Shown here: piece after piece, positions 37,701 to 53,774 of the stretch
How positions within the stretch are numbered: position 1 is the first letter of the stretch
Layout of the letters: the number at the start of each line of letters is the position of its first letter
NCBI RefSeq assembly: GCF_026212465.1
Contig: NC_080049.1
Span: 34,764,885 to 34,828,884 of the forward strand
Direction: 5' to 3'
DNA length: 64,000 nt
DNA from: Amaranthus tricolor
Taxonomy: Eukaryota > Streptophyta > Magnoliopsida > Caryophyllales > Amaranthaceae
Program-made: the position numbers and the translations under genes
The notes under the pieces: generated by a model
What the model was told of the DNA's origin: nothing
The model's database searches: none
The model's input: only the letters and a program-made list of their open reading frames with translations

Positions 37701-40079
37701 ATTAAATTCCATGTTTTCTATACGTTAGCAGCATGGCCTTAACATAAGATGGAATATAATTCAAAAGAATGCGCATACTTTTCTGGATCGCGTCTTACTA
37801 ACACTCAGCTGTATAAACTCATGATCTGCTGCTAGGTTTTCTGACACTTTGATTAAGTTTTTTAATCAATGAGTTGTCATCTGTTCAACATTTAGAGTAT
37901 GAACAAACCCTTCCTAATGCCAAACTGGTTTATTTTATTTGCTTGAATTGGCTACTAATTAAAATTTTGATATGCAAGAGCAATAAATGGGTCAAAGAAA
38001 AGGCCTTCAAATACAGATCCAACATTTACAAGAGAAAGCGCAGTAGATAGGTAAAGCACAATCAGATCATCGTAGTCTGGATATGGATACTCACATATCT
38101 ACATCACGAATGGAGTACACATGCAAACCAGGCTCCTCCTTAATTAATGCCTCTTTCTGCTCATTTTGCAGGTGCAATAAAAACCCATCCATCTCAGCAT
38201 CATGTATAGTAGATTCATTCAACTGCCTGAAACACATCAATTCAGCCCACAACAAGACATACAAATTTCACCAAAATAACCACATAATAAAAAATAGCCT
38301 AGATTACAATCAAAACACAAATAAATCAGCTGAGTTGTCAGTCGTATTTTTTTTAATAATCTACCCTTTCCAATCACCAGGGGCGATTCTAAGGTGGTGC
38401 GTGGTGCACAACCGCACAAGGCCCCTAAATCTAAAAGGCCAATAAAAAAATCATATTAAAATAGTATATTAATGAGGTAGAGTAGTTGGTGGGAGTTTTA
38501 CTTAACATATCAACGGTCATAGAATCAAATCTTATTAATTACTCCTACGTTTTTTTCTTTCCTTTCTTTTATCTATTTCCAAAGCAATCCTTTTATCCAC
38601 AAACATCTTCTCTTAAATCATTTAATTTTCATCTATTCATTAAACATCAATAATCACTAAAAATAATCAACATTTTATTTTTTAATACTTCAATCCTTTA
38701 AACTTTTACACTTTTTTATTATTTTCGATCAACCCATTACTTCTTTTTCTTCATTCTCAACATTAGAGATGAAAACTTAATTTCTGAGAAATTAATTTAA
38801 GATATTTTTATAAAATTAATACTAACATAGTTAGAAATTGTGTTGAGTTTTTATTTAATTATATAAGTTAAAAATATAATGGTGTTGAGTTTTTATTTTA
38901 ATTTAAGAAAATTTCCCTTTTCAATTATGAAGGGCCTCAAGTTCAGAAATTTATAAAAAATAAATTGAACCTCAAAATACTTTACTCAGCCCCTGCCAAT
39001 CATATCATGGTTATTTGTTTTGACGGAAAATATTTTTATCGAAACAATTTTTGTGAAGATAGGTTTTCAACGGAAAATGCAAATGATAATTGTTTTTCTT
39101 TTGTTTGGTTTAATGGAAACCTATTATCATGCTAAAAAGGAAGAAACACAATGTTGAATGTTAGTAGTGAGAGAGTAGAGGAAAATTGGTTTCATTCATC
39201 TTTTGGAGAAAAAATGTTTGCAATAGGATGAAAAACTAACCTTCATCAACTCAAACAATAGAAATGGGAAAACTAGCTTTCCCGGATGACATTTACCTCC
39301 AAATCAAACACTCTCTATAGCTGGCAACCCTTTAACTCGAAATGACTAAGAGAAACTCGAACCTAAACAACCCGAATTATAACATGTATACCATGATTAT
39401 CAGTATATTTTGACCTTAAACATCAATCCAATCCCAACTTGACCCATTGACCAAAATCAATCGTTACTGAAGCGATAGCCATTTTAGTGGTTGCCGTACT
39501 GCGTAAACTTGCAAGAAGTTTCAACCTTATTTATATTTTTCTCCCCTTCCATGATAATTCAACTTTGAAAACTGTTAATTTTGATTTTTTTGATCAATTA
39601 CTTACAGAGGCGGGGAAACAAATTAACAAAATTTTCAAAGGCTCTTTGCAATTTCAACATTATAATATTTTTTCTAACAATTTTGTATCATTGAACACTT
39701 AACATATACTATGTAATTTAATATTAAGTCCTGCAATTTTTTGGGGCCCCCGATTACTTAAAGGAAACGAAATCAAGGAGAAAAACTGCAAATGTAAAAC
39801 TTTTCTAGACCGAAAAATGGGTATGAAAACCTGTTGAGATAGTAGACTTCCCAGCTTGAGATCAGATCTGAAGGCGTGAGCTTGTAATTTATACAAAAAG
39901 TAAGACCTGACATCAAAAAAGGATTGAACTTAATTTCCAGTTCATATAATTAAATAGAATACCCCCCGAAAAAATTAGTTTGGGAAAGAAGAAAATTGAT
40001 TACATTTACGGAGAACTTCATCTTCATCGGCGATTTTGAATCCACTTTTGTTGAATTCGGCTTTGATTTCAGCATCCAT
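31766..40079 (-). CDS. POLA2: DNA polymerase alpha B subunit (16 exons)
   Basis: POLA2 is the non-catalytic B subunit of the DNA polymerase alpha-primase complex that starts nuclear DNA replication. Exons on the minus strand: 40079-40004, 39906-39831, 38226-38095, 36645-36285, 36200-36105, 36006-35927, 34774-34699, 34609-34433, 33738-33634, 33555-33460, 33358-33266, 33178-33143, 33063-33022, 32567-32437, 32338-32212, 31924-31766. All are in phase, giving 620 aa, the usual length. The N-terminus has CLTFCINYKLTPSDLISSWE, the VTPFGQRINKFVV block is near residue 145, and the phosphodiesterase-like domain has MIAAGPFTTRDNLLFEPL, LGPFVDSEHPEI and STRVLLVPSIRDANHDHVFP. The C-terminus has NPGRLAKGIGGGTFVEI. 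The acceptor of exon 4 was chosen to keep phase. Intron 14 needs a GC donor (CAG then GCATGT). Confidence 0.93.
34960..35830. repeat. Repeat debris in a POLA2 intron
   Basis: Within the intron between exons 36006-35927 and 34774-34699 a block contains two copies of TATTCTGCTTTTGCNTCTCA (about 35607 and 35739), each preceded by a similar 50-60 bp. The neighbouring plus-strand frame (about 35425-35515, HRWVVGLTLHMSKSC) is also seen in dispersed plant repeats. The element type is not identified. Confidence 0.4.
38378..38995. mobile_element. Non-autonomous hAT-like element (618 bp) in a POLA2 intron
   Basis: The left end CAGGGGCGATTC and the right end GCCCCTG form short inverted termini (CAGGGGC). 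The flanking 8-mers are CCAATCAC (38370-38377) and CCAATCAT (38996-39003), a 7/8 match and the 8-bp duplication size of hAT elements. The interior is AT-rich with no transposase. A related gggccc...ggggcctcaa fragment lies near 62700. Confidence 0.75.
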
Positions 40080-40166
40080 TGATCCAATCTTCGAATTCTA
40101 AGGTTTGTGAGTTCGAGGGTTTTTGAGCGCGTATAAGTGAAGAGAGGGTAAATAGATATTGAAAAT

Positions 40167-40175
40167 GGCGGGAAA
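40167..40175 (-). promoter_or_regulatory. E2F site upstream of POLA2
   Basis: GGCGGGAAA on the plus strand is TTTCCCGCC on the POLA2 sense strand, a perfect E2F consensus site, about 90 bp before the ATG at 40079. POLA2 homologues are well known S-phase genes, so this is a likely control element. Confidence 0.72.
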
Positions 40176-40394
40176 CAGCTGCTAACATGATAAACATACT
40201 TTCATGATGGGCTTGCTTTATGTGGGCTAGGGTAACAATTCTTAAAGCCCAATTATAACGGTTGTACTTGGAAAATTGGAATAGATAAGTATTTTTATCA
40301 AAAAAAAAAAAAACATACATTTAAGCTTTGGAGAAACTTATTTCAAAATATAAGCGCCTCAAGCCCTAGAGCTGTGGTCTAGATTAATTCACAC

Positions 40395-40590
40395 TTACAA
40401 ACTGCAAACAAAGAAAATTGGTCAAAAAAGGTTAAGTATCTGTTCGCAGTTACTAACTGCGAACAAAGGAATCCCTAGTCAAACAGGGTCAAATCTTTTT
40501 TTCCAGTTAGTAACTGCGAACAAAGGTTTGACCTTGTTTGACCAGGTCTCCTTTATTCGCAATTACTAACTGCAAACAGTTATTTGACAT
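40395..40590. repeat. Clustered palindromes just upstream of POLA2
   Basis: A perfect 11+1+11 palindrome starts GTTCGCAGTTAC at 40442 and ends at 40464. Partial copies occur at about 40400, 40507-40525 and 40555-40577. Between them, GTCAAACAGGGTCAAA (about 40478) is inverted as TTTGACCTTGTTTGAC (about 40527), so the whole block can fold on itself. It may be a degraded MITE. A related gcagttagtaactg occurs near 28644. Confidence 0.7.
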
Positions 40591-40599
40591 TTTTTAACT

Positions 40600-41659
40600 T
40601 ATTCCATGTGTTTTTTGGTTAATATAGCTAGTATTCAAACTAGTCTTTTAACAAATGTTCTATAACTACTTAAAAATTATATCTTATTCCATTCCATCAA
40701 AATTCTAGCAAAGTCTCATCTAAATTGTTTTGAAGTTAAAGGTACTTTTCTATTCCCATTTTTGGTTGTTTAAGGTTATTATTGAATTTATGTTTATGTT
40801 GTTAATATTGTCATTGAATTTAATTAATAAATCTAATTGAAGTCTTTATGTTATTTCATTAGTATATTTCCAAGGTACATTTTATTTTTATGGAAGAGCA
40901 TTGTAATTGTAGTTATGAAGTCGAATACGATCAGGATTGGAGCGATTTTAATCTTGGTCGCCAATATATTGCTTTTTCATTTTTCCAAGATAAAGGATTT
41001 GGATGCACCTACTTTCGGTGGGTAGATTTTTCAAAATGGTCAAATTTGAATTACAGTTGAGTGACACATTTTTTTATATCTTGAGGTTAAGCCCCTTTTG
41101 TATGAGGTCGTCTCACCGTGAGACGAATCCATGCAACAGGTCCATTATGCTAAAAGTTTCTATTATTTGGTTATTTAACGCAAGTACGAGGTACGTCTCA
41201 TGGTAAGACCGTTGCATATAAGAATTTGTGTTTGAGGTTAAATTATTCACAAATTCTTGTATAAGATTAAAGGAATTTTGTTTTTAAAAAGTTAATTTTC
41301 GCTAGCATGCAGATAAAGGTCTATTGTTTCACTTATTATTAAAAGCAGCCTGCTTTGTATGAGATGGTCTCACGTGAGACCGTCTTATATAAAAATTTGT
41401 GTATTAAAAATTGAGTCTTTAATTATTATCCTTTGTAAATAAAGAGCTAACCGGTTTTCTTAACCTACAACAACGGATTTTTTTCTTTTTTAAAAAAATG
41501 TGTTCTTTTATGACTTGTTTAGGTATAATCAACAAAAAATAAAACTCCCGCAAGTGACTTCACTGATTTTTTTTATTCAATTAAATAAAAAAAAAGCTAT
41601 GCGTTAGGTAAATAATTTTAAAAAAACATCAGTAATAATTTAATATATATAAAAGTTAT
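40600..41659. other. Intergenic region with short GAGAC/GTCTC palindromes
   Basis: No gene. Three short palindromic motifs of the form GAGAYGGTCTCAC(G)TGAGACC occur at about 41104-41127, 41190-41216 and 41362-41390, each near ATATAAGAATTTGTG or a similar tail. See the finding on this dispersed motif. Confidence 0.6.
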
Positions 41660-41990
41660 TCAACAATAGCATGGGCATCATGCCCGGTGGAGGGAGTACA
41701 CGAGGAGGTAGATTACTCCGTTAGAGGCAAAACAGGAAGCGCAAGGACACTGAACGTGTTCTCAGCATTAGGAGACATCGCATTTGCATTTGCCGGAGAT
41801 AATGTGGTGTTGGAAATTTAAGCCACCATGACATCCACCCCAGAAAATCCGTCGAAGAAAGCGATGTGGAAAGGAGTAGTTGTCGCATACATTGTTGTGG
41901 CCACTTGTTACTTCCCTGTTTCATGGATGGGTTGTTATATGTTTGATAACCGCGTTCCAAATAACATTTTTTACTTAGGGATGGACGGAT
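41660..41990 (+). pseudogene. Lysine/histidine-type amino acid permease fragment
   Basis: The frame from 41660 reads STIAWAS, then TLNVFSALGDIAFAFAGDNV and VVLEI, followed by a TAA stop at about 41820. The same frame then continues ATMTSTPENPSKKAMWKGVV and VAYIVVATCYFPVSW. This is a middle segment of an LHT1-like amino acid/proton symporter, with one in-frame stop and no flanking exons. It has no start and no end, so it is a pseudogene fragment. Confidence 0.8.
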
Positions 41991-44900
41991 GGTCATGGGC
42001 TAGACGGCCGCCAGACCCTTAAAAAGGAGCGGGTTTAGGGTAGGTTGAATAGGATTTTGAACTCATGGCCATCTCTAATTCTACTTAGCTATCACGCTAT
42101 AGAATTGCTTAATTTTATTGCTAATTTTTGTGTTTTTATTCATGTTATTGGAAGTTACCGGCTACATACCTTTTCTTCGAAATGATCAGGGTCTAGGATT
42201 TGCTTTGGCTCCAACATCATATTATGTGAGCAATCATTATTTTTGTTCTTAAATTTAGTTTATATTGAGTTCATAAATTAGAACTATTAATTTTCAAATA
42301 TTATTATTATTAAGGACAATGATTATGTCTGCCAAAAAATACAAATTCTATTCATGATTTCACAAATATAAGAATGTTTTTTTTTTTTTTTCTATTATTC
42401 TGTTTTTTTCTTAGAATCTTTTATTCTTTTGTTTAATTAAAATAACTAGTTCTAGCAAATATATATTATAATAACCTATATGAGCAGCAAAATTAAGAAG
42501 AAAGGATACATGGATCCATGGAATACTAAAGCAATAAGCATAGGCAGAACAGGAGATGCAAAGATCGACTACGGCTCCTATCATCTTATGTTATGCTTTC
42601 CCAGAAACATTGGGGTTTTTTGAGAGAAGTGTAGCTATTAAAAAAAATAAGGACACCGAAATCATAATCTGTAATTCAGCTGGACTCGTTACCGAAACTA
42701 GATATTATGGACAATTCGAGTCTGCCCACTAACTTCCAAAAAGGACACTTCCTTTATTATTCACTAATCAAAAGCTTATTATTTATTACAAGGGTGGATC
42801 TATATATAGCCTAAGCCCTAAAAGACAATTAAGAATAACAACTATTTAATTTACAAAAATACAAAGACTAATTAATATGAAATTTCGATAATGCCCTTGG
42901 ACCATTTGACCCAATTCATCACATTACCGATCACCTGAAGTTTCACCTTGTCCTCAAGGTGGATAAAAATTAGCTTTGTGTGTCCAGTTGGTTGTCCTCA
43001 AACGTGTGACAGGACCATTTGACCCAATTCATCACATAATTATCGTACCAAGTGTATCCCGTCCCTACGAAATGATCAGGGTCCAGGGAGGGAAAGAAGG
43101 CAACAATCTATACCCATAAGGAGGATGTGGCCAATAGAGTCCCTCGGCTCGAGAAAAAAATGGCCCACTCAGGGAAATAATGAAAGAGTTATAACAAGTT
43201 TAGAGGAATAATTTCTGCAGCATTTCATAACACATATGCACCTTTCTCAGTAAACCAGGCAGGGAGAGAATCAGTGTCTTGAAAGCTATTACTCTTCAAT
43301 ATAGCAATGCTTTTTCTTGAAACCTAATAAGTAATGAACAGAATATCAACTAGTATCCAACTTGCACAAGTTTAGAAAAAAAATATTTCAAAAAATTTTA
43401 CAAGGCTTAAAGAAAAATGGAGCTAGAGGTTGCTTATTTAAAGACGACATAAAAAATAGAATAGGATAAGATTAACGAAATAATGGCACCCGAAAAGGGT
43501 CTTGTGACTTGTAAGTTGTAAGCATGCTATTATCTATCCATGGTTTGGATCATTGAGTTTCTTGAATCTCTCCGGTTTCTCGGAATCTTTTCTGTTGGCT
43601 TATAAACGACCTACATTGTGTAATTCATAGCCAGTGATAAGTCGTGTTGGGTTAATATTAAGTGCAATGACCCATCGTTCCAGTGTTCAATGAAGACACA
43701 AAAAGACTCGGGAAATTGCTTAGGCATTAGGCATTCAAGATATTTCTTGTCTCTTATAAGAATGTCTTATAAGAAGGCACGTTAATTGGCCATTTTCGGC
43801 CGGATAAGGGCTCAAAATGGGGCCCGGCCCATTTAACACCCCTAGCCTTTACCAAGGACAATCCATCTTCATTTAAATGTCGTATCCTAGTGCACAAACT
43901 ATACAGCTGCCAAGTTCGAAGAAACATACTCTATCCAAAAAGGGTCATTCCCCATGCACCTATTCTTAGAGACTCACATGTAAAAGCAAAGTGCAATTTG
44001 TCCCTAGTTAACTCAGCAGGTTCAACATAGACCAAAGGAGAGATCCACTTCAGTCAAGATCTTCTGTTGCCCAACATGAATCCAATCCTCATAAAGTTGG
44101 AGTGTTGGAATGGGTTTCAAGAGTCCAGACAATTTTATATCCATTTTCATTGATGGTTTCAACCCCACAGGAAAATTAAGAGACTGATTTTAGACTAATA
44201 GCTTGATTTATGAGTATTGTGCTTGTCTTAATCATAGATGGATCTAGATAAAAAGCAAATGATGTCAATGATGTAAGCAAATGAATAATTGTTTTTAAAC
44301 TCTTCAAAAAACATGCACATAATAAGGTTTGAACCTTAGTAAATGCTATCACATAGGGAAGCTTTTACCAACTTAACACCACTTTACATATTAGTATCTT
44401 TAAGTATATGACTCTTTACATAACTTAAATGCTGTCAATTGACAGGAACGGCCCTGCATCCGCTTATGGTCTTAATGGCTATCAAGAAATTTCTTTAGTT
44501 TATATTTCCAGGCACCAAAATGGTTTTACAAGTGTGTGTTCTTCCTTCTATGTAACATCAAGGCCTTTTCAGCTTCGTAGAACATCAATCAAATAATGAG
44601 AAAACTGATTCAATAGTGCAATAAAGTATATACTGATCTTATATGGAGGATTTGCATAAGTTCATGTTTTGTGACATTTATCAAGGTAAACCCAGATTAA
44701 ATAATGAGAAAACGGTTTAAAACAGAAAAAAAATCTGGAGGCATAAGTATTATACTTTATATGCTTAACTCAAACAAACGAGAGATTTTCATATATTGCC
44801 CCTTGCTCCATCGGACTGTTAGAAAGTATTGATGCTTACACGATTGAAATGAAAAGTTAAAAAATGTATTGCTTTTATATAGAAAATTGAATCATCAAAA

Positions 44901-45038
44901 ACTTAAATCTCAATGATATACTCAATCTATACGTTTTTATACAGCAAGAGAGCCCAAAAACGTAAAGCAACAAACTATTATGAGCTGCACATGACAGAAA
45001 TTTCCAGGAGATAACCAGAAGAATTATTTTAGAGTCCG
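41991..45038. other. Intergenic region between the permease fragment and the PPR gene
   Basis: No gene recognised. The string GGACCATTTGACCCAATTCA occurs twice (about 42899 and 43013), and CGAAATGATCAGGGTC also twice (about 42179 and 43068), so this is partly duplicated repeat DNA. A tRNA-like promoter sequence at about 44320-44390 is listed separately. Confidence 0.55.
44305..44390 (-). mobile_element. Possible tRNA-derived SINE head
   Basis: On the minus strand TTAAGTTGGTAAAAGC (A-box-like) is followed about 35 bases later by AAGGTTCAAACCTT (B-box-like, with a paired stem). The spacing suits a tRNA-like Pol III promoter. The 3' tail is not clear. Confidence 0.35.
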
Positions 45039-46598
45039 CTAACCTGGAAATTTTTGCTGCTCCTTTAAGTTCCTTGTGTGAAGCACAACTCTTTCAGCAG
45101 CATCATACATGTTATTCTGTTTAACAACTTCTAGAAGCTTAAAACATGTTTCACGATTGGGTGTCAGTTCCTTACTTATCATCTCCTCAAACAAGCGAAA
45201 AGCCCACTCGCCTTTATTCACTCTACAAAGACCATGAATTAGAAGTGAATATGTAGAAACATCGAGGCTCAGATGATGCTTCATCGCCATATCATCCATT
45301 AGTTTGCTCAAGTGACAATCGGGATTCCCCAATTTGAAGCAAGCTTTCAGCAATGGATTGAATGTCACGAGATCAGGCTTACAGGATGCCGTTTCCATGC
45401 ATTCTAAAATGTTGAAAGCCATCTCATCTTGGCCATGGTGACAAAACATGGCAATTAATGTATTGTATGTACAAGTATTAGGATCAATACCACTCTTAGG
45501 CATCTCCACCTTAAAAACGTTATAGGCATCCCATATTCGTTGAGCTTTTCCAAGGGTATTTATCAAGGCGTTATAAAATCGAGTGTCGGCTTTACATCTG
45601 GCGGATTTCACTCTTTCGGCAATTTGTAAGGCTTCTTCTAGTTTGTTTGCCTTTGACAACGACGACATCATAGTTGTATAAGTAATAACATTCGGTTGGC
45701 AACCCCTAGATTCCATCATCTCAAGTAACTCATATGCCTTTTCCCAATTAGATAACCGGCAGTAAGATTGAATGATAGTTGAATAGCTTATCACACAAGG
45801 AGAAAAACCATGCCCCTTCATCTCTTCAAGTGTCCAATATGCTTCTTCAACACGTTTTATTTTGCACCAACCATTTATGAAAATAGTAAACGAGTGCACA
45901 GTTGGCTTAATATGAGATTTAAGCTCCATGAAAATAGCACGAGCCATTTCCACCTGTTTCTCTCGGCAAAGCGTATCAAGTAAGAAATTCATTGACTCGA
46001 CATTCTTCTCTAAACCAAAAGTACCCAACTCGTCAAATGTCCTAACAACATCTTTCCATCTACGAGCACCCGCAAACCTTCTCATTACTTTCACCATAGT
46101 TCTAAGGCTAACCAAATTCTTCTCCGTCATTTCTTGCACCAATTCACTCATCTTATCAAACTGCTTTGCCTTACCTAATATGTCTATCATGGAATCATAA
46201 GCTTCAGGCCAATGCTCGAAATAAGGGCGCGATTGAGCCCATCTAAAAACGCCTAAAGCAGATTTCCAATCATCTTGGAACTGACAAAGCAACATATATA
46301 CAAGGGTATGACTTACACTAATTGCCTCACAAGCTTCATCATTTATCAAAGAAATCACAATCTCATCTTCACTACAACCCACATGAATTTTATTAACAAC
46401 TATTTGAAGCTCAGATGAACTTGTTAGGTTTTCAAATTGACTAGTTTGGGATGGAGAAAATGTTGAAAACCTTGTATAAACATAACATCTAACATAATTA
46501 GCATCCTTCAACTGCAAAGATAATGATGCAATCACTAAATTGGAAACTCTTCCAACCAAACAGCTCCTAATATAGGATTTCAACAGGAATTGCAGCAT
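45039..46598 (-). CDS. P-class pentatricopeptide repeat protein, probably mitochondrial
   Basis: Intronless, 519 aa. PPR proteins bind organellar RNA and affect its processing or translation. The N-terminal 50 residues (MLQFLLKSYIRSCLVGRVSN, rich in Arg/Ser, few acidic) look like a mitochondrial presequence. From about residue 133 to 505, 35-residue PPR motifs follow one another. Clear ones begin SFTIFINGWCKIKRVEEAYW, ISYSTIIQSYCRLSNWEKAY, ITYTTMMSSLSKANKLEEAL, CTYNTLIAMFCHHGQDEMAF and STYSLLIHGLCRVNKGEWAF. No E, DYW or SMR domain is present. The best remembered match is At3g04130, whose neighbour in Arabidopsis is GAPC1, as here. Confidence 0.92.
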   Translation of the reverse strand: MLQFLLKSYIRSCLVGRVSNLVIASLSLQLKDANYVRCYVYTRFSTFSPSQTSQFENLTSSSELQIVVNKIHVGCSEDEIVISLINDEACEAISVSHTLVYMLLCQFQDDWKSALGVFRWAQSRPYFEHWPEAYDSMIDILGKAKQFDKMSELVQEMTEKNLVSLRTMVKVMRRFAGARRWKDVVRTFDELGTFGLEKNVESMNFLLDTLCREKQVEMARAIFMELKSHIKPTVHSFTIFINGWCKIKRVEEAYWTLEEMKGHGFSPCVISYSTIIQSYCRLSNWEKAYELLEMMESRGCQPNVITYTTMMSSLSKANKLEEALQIAERVKSARCKADTRFYNALINTLGKAQRIWDAYNVFKVEMPKSGIDPNTCTYNTLIAMFCHHGQDEMAFNILECMETASCKPDLVTFNPLLKACFKLGNPDCHLSKLMDDMAMKHHLSLDVSTYSLLIHGLCRVNKGEWAFRLFEEMISKELTPNRETCFKLLEVVKQNNMYDAAERVVLHTRNLKEQQKFPG

Positions 46599-46629
46599 TG
46601 ACTAAGAATAATTGGTCTATAAAAACAAT

Positions 46630-47170
46630 TATATACACCTGCAATCCAAACCCAGAAAAGGGAACACAAATAAACATATGGGATGTTAATATTTCATTCC
46701 TGTATTTGGATTTTTCAAAAAAATTACATTTATAAAATACCCACCAAAAACAATAATTTTTTCAGTAAGATAATGAAAATAGAGAATTCAAAGAACAATT
46801 AGAGCGAATTTAGAGAACAGAATTAACAAGTTCAATAGTTATTCAACAAAAAAACCCACAAAGATTGCAACTTTAGCATATTACAAGTTCAATAGCATAT
46901 TACAATTCATGGGAAAGAAAAAACGAGATCATGAAAACAAATTTCGGTAAAAATTTACCTGAATTTCCTTTTGCTGCTCCTTAAACTTTGGGAGTTGATG
47001 CTGCCCAAAACTGTACAAGTGCTAGTGAAAGTGAGAGGGAACGGAAGTAGGGAACAGGGGGGGTGAAAATGGAATGGACGGGGAGGGTGTTCGTGAACAT
47101 GGGGGAATGGGTTTAGGAATTGAAAGGGTTTGAACTTGAACTCCTTTTTTTTTTTTTTTTTTTTTTTTTG
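46630..47170 (-). promoter_or_regulatory. 5' region of the PPR gene, probable 5'-UTR intron and poly(T) tract
   Basis: A donor on the minus strand (AAATTCAG then GTAAAT, 46958) and an acceptor (GATTGCAG near 46637) suggest a 5'-UTR intron of about 320 bp. A run of about 29 T (47141-47169) lies upstream of the predicted leader. Confidence 0.4.
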
Positions 47171-48913
47171 TCTAAAGTCCAATCCATTAAAGGTGAATGC
47201 CTACTTGTCGTATTTTTAATTCCTACTTACATCATCCTTAATGTTTACTGTATTTTTAATGCCTACTTTCAATATCTTAATTGTCTACTTACATCATTCT
47301 AAATGTCCACTTACAATATTTTAAAAAATATATGATGGGCCGGCCCAATTAAAGATCGTCTCTCAAAGAGACCGTCTCGCAAAAGAATTTGTATTTTTTT
47401 TCCAAAATTTGAGTAATGTAGTTGAAATTTTTTTTGACACTACACTAAATTCGACCTTGAGTGCTACTTTAGTGGACAAATATTCTTCTGTGAGACAGTC
47501 TTAGTTGTGCAATTAGCTCAGATCCAATAATTTTTTAAAAATGTTCTGATATACTATTAAAGTTTTTGGTTTGTTCAAGCAGCTTTAAAAAATTTCAAAT
47601 AACTAAAAAGTATTTGTCAAATACACTGATATTTATTTATATACTAATTTCAATGCAATCTTTCACTAAAAAGGGTGAGATGCTTTAAGTGTTCAATTAT
47701 ATGAAGTATATTTTATAAGAAAATTATCTAGGATAATTCAATTTTTTTATGGTTTTCCTGCAATAATCTCATCTATTGATTAATCATAAATAATCCCAAC
47801 TTTATAGAGTATTTATCTAGAGTAAACTCAGATAATCGAACAACCTGCTATAGTAGGTAATTTGCCAAATGATTAAAAAAATTAATGTAAATTAGAAAAA
47901 AATTTTGAAGTTACTTAAAATTCTAAATGATAAAAAAACATCTTAAAAAAGTTTTAACATTTTTTTTACATTTATTCGACATTTTATTTTAATTTATTTT
48001 TTTTTTAAAAGAAAAACTTGTTATAACCAGTCATTTGATTACCGAGTTAATCCTAGGAAAATATCACCTAAAATCTGGATGATTCATGGTTAATTAATAG
48101 GTGAAATTTTTATAAAAAAAATTATAGAAAAATTGAATTATTATAAATAATTTTTCTGGAAGCTCATGATTCCATAATGTAATAGAGGAATCACTAATTA
48201 GTAATCAAATTCTTTTTTGGTGAACTTACATTTACCATCTTCAATAAAATGACAAGTATGAATGAAAACAAAAAACGGTTTGGAAAGTTGTTTTTTTTTT
48301 TTTTTTGGTTTCCTCTCTTTTGTGAGTTTTAAGCTGATTGAATAGATATCATCAATTAACAAATTTTCGTCTCGTCTTGGATCTCCATTTTCGGATTCCT
48401 ATCTCTACTTCCCCGGTTGTCATCACGTGCCACATTTACCTCTGACTTAATACATCATGCAATACGAGTAGAATCAATTAACAAGAGATGGATAAAAATG
48501 TGGAGACAAAGTATGAAATTGAGCTATAGAGGGATGATAAAAAGGACGATTTTTAGTACTCAGCACAAGGCAAAGTTCGAATAGGAGATTTTCTTTTTCC
48601 TGAAAGAGGCAGACAAATTATACCCGATACCCTCAAGGAGGGAGTAAAGAGGGATGTGTGTAGTCAAGAAACCCCCCAGCTGATACCTGCGCCTGATAGG
48701 AGTCGAACCTCAAACATTCTACTCGACATATGTGACACTCCATAAACCTCCATTGGAACATATGTAAGATCTTGGAACTAGACAATTCACATCTATTTGG
48801 GGAATGGGGAAAAACCATCTCCAAGTTTATTTTGCATTTCATACAAACACTGAGCTTTTAAACAACATAAATGGGAAACTACACAGATTCCGAACTCGTT
48901 TCGTTAAGTGCGA
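47171..48913. other. Intergenic region between the PPR gene and GAPC copy 1
   Basis: AT-rich with no gene. A GAGACCGTCTC-type palindrome is at about 47358-47383. Around 48560-48730 the minus strand has GAGGTTCGACTCC, a B-box-like string, and an A-rich tail, possibly a SINE. The GAPC 3' UTR lies at the right end. Confidence 0.5.
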
Positions 48914-52950
<4,037 letters not shown>

Positions 52951-53031
52951 GATTTTGAATGAGAGAAGTGGAAGATATGGAGAGTAGAAAAAAGAAGACT
53001 TATCAACAGTTCATGTAATCTGTAGTAACGG

Positions 53032-53038
53032 ATATATA
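53032..53038 (-). promoter_or_regulatory. TATA box of GAPC copy 1
   Basis: TATATAT on the minus strand, in the context GAAGTATATATCC, about 85 bp before the ATG at 52950, with a pyrimidine-rich leader between. This is a normal TATA and leader arrangement. Confidence 0.55.
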
Positions 53039-53774
53039 CTTCTCTTCCCCCTCACTTGCTCCATTTTCATACTTACTTTTGTATATTATTACCCATCACT
53101 TTTTTTTTAAGTGATGATACTTTTTTCTTTTTTATAATAATACCGGATTCATTAATAAAAAGTCTATAAAATCTACATCAAAGATAGAAATTAGCAAGTA
53201 CATAGCAACTTTAACCAAATATAATTCAAAATTAACAAAACTACGATCATTTGTATGAGATCTGACAATTCTGAATATCCTCTTCCACATTGTTGTTTGA
53301 TACAACCTTCTATGAGGGGTCTTTCGATCTGTTGTAGTCCTGAGATAGAATTGAATTTGATGTAGTTGATGGTCATTGCAATTCTGTGTCTACTGCATCA
53401 TCGCATTAATCTCTACCAACAAATCAACTAAAGACCAAAATTCATAACTTCAAACTCTCACGAGGATAGAAACCAAAACCTAATATATGGGTAGAATCAA
53501 TCTAATGAATCGGTAGAACAAATCCCCTGCAAGGAGAGGACAAATATTTATTTTAATCAAATTCAAAAAGCTTAAAAGGGAGAAATTAGGGGTTTACCAT
53601 CAACTAAAAGGTTGATGATAGCCCTTTTAAGTGATGATACTAGTATTACCTAATCCATTATAGTCGATTTTTTTTAGTATTTGTGTTAAAAATAGATAAA
53701 GCTAAATGACTAAATAATAATAAACAATGTAGAATTTTAACATTTAAATAAAAAAAGAATCACTCTATCTATGT

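Noticed and set aside
41660..41990. A short functional amino acid permease
   Set aside because: It has an in-frame stop, no start, no C-terminus and no flanking exons.
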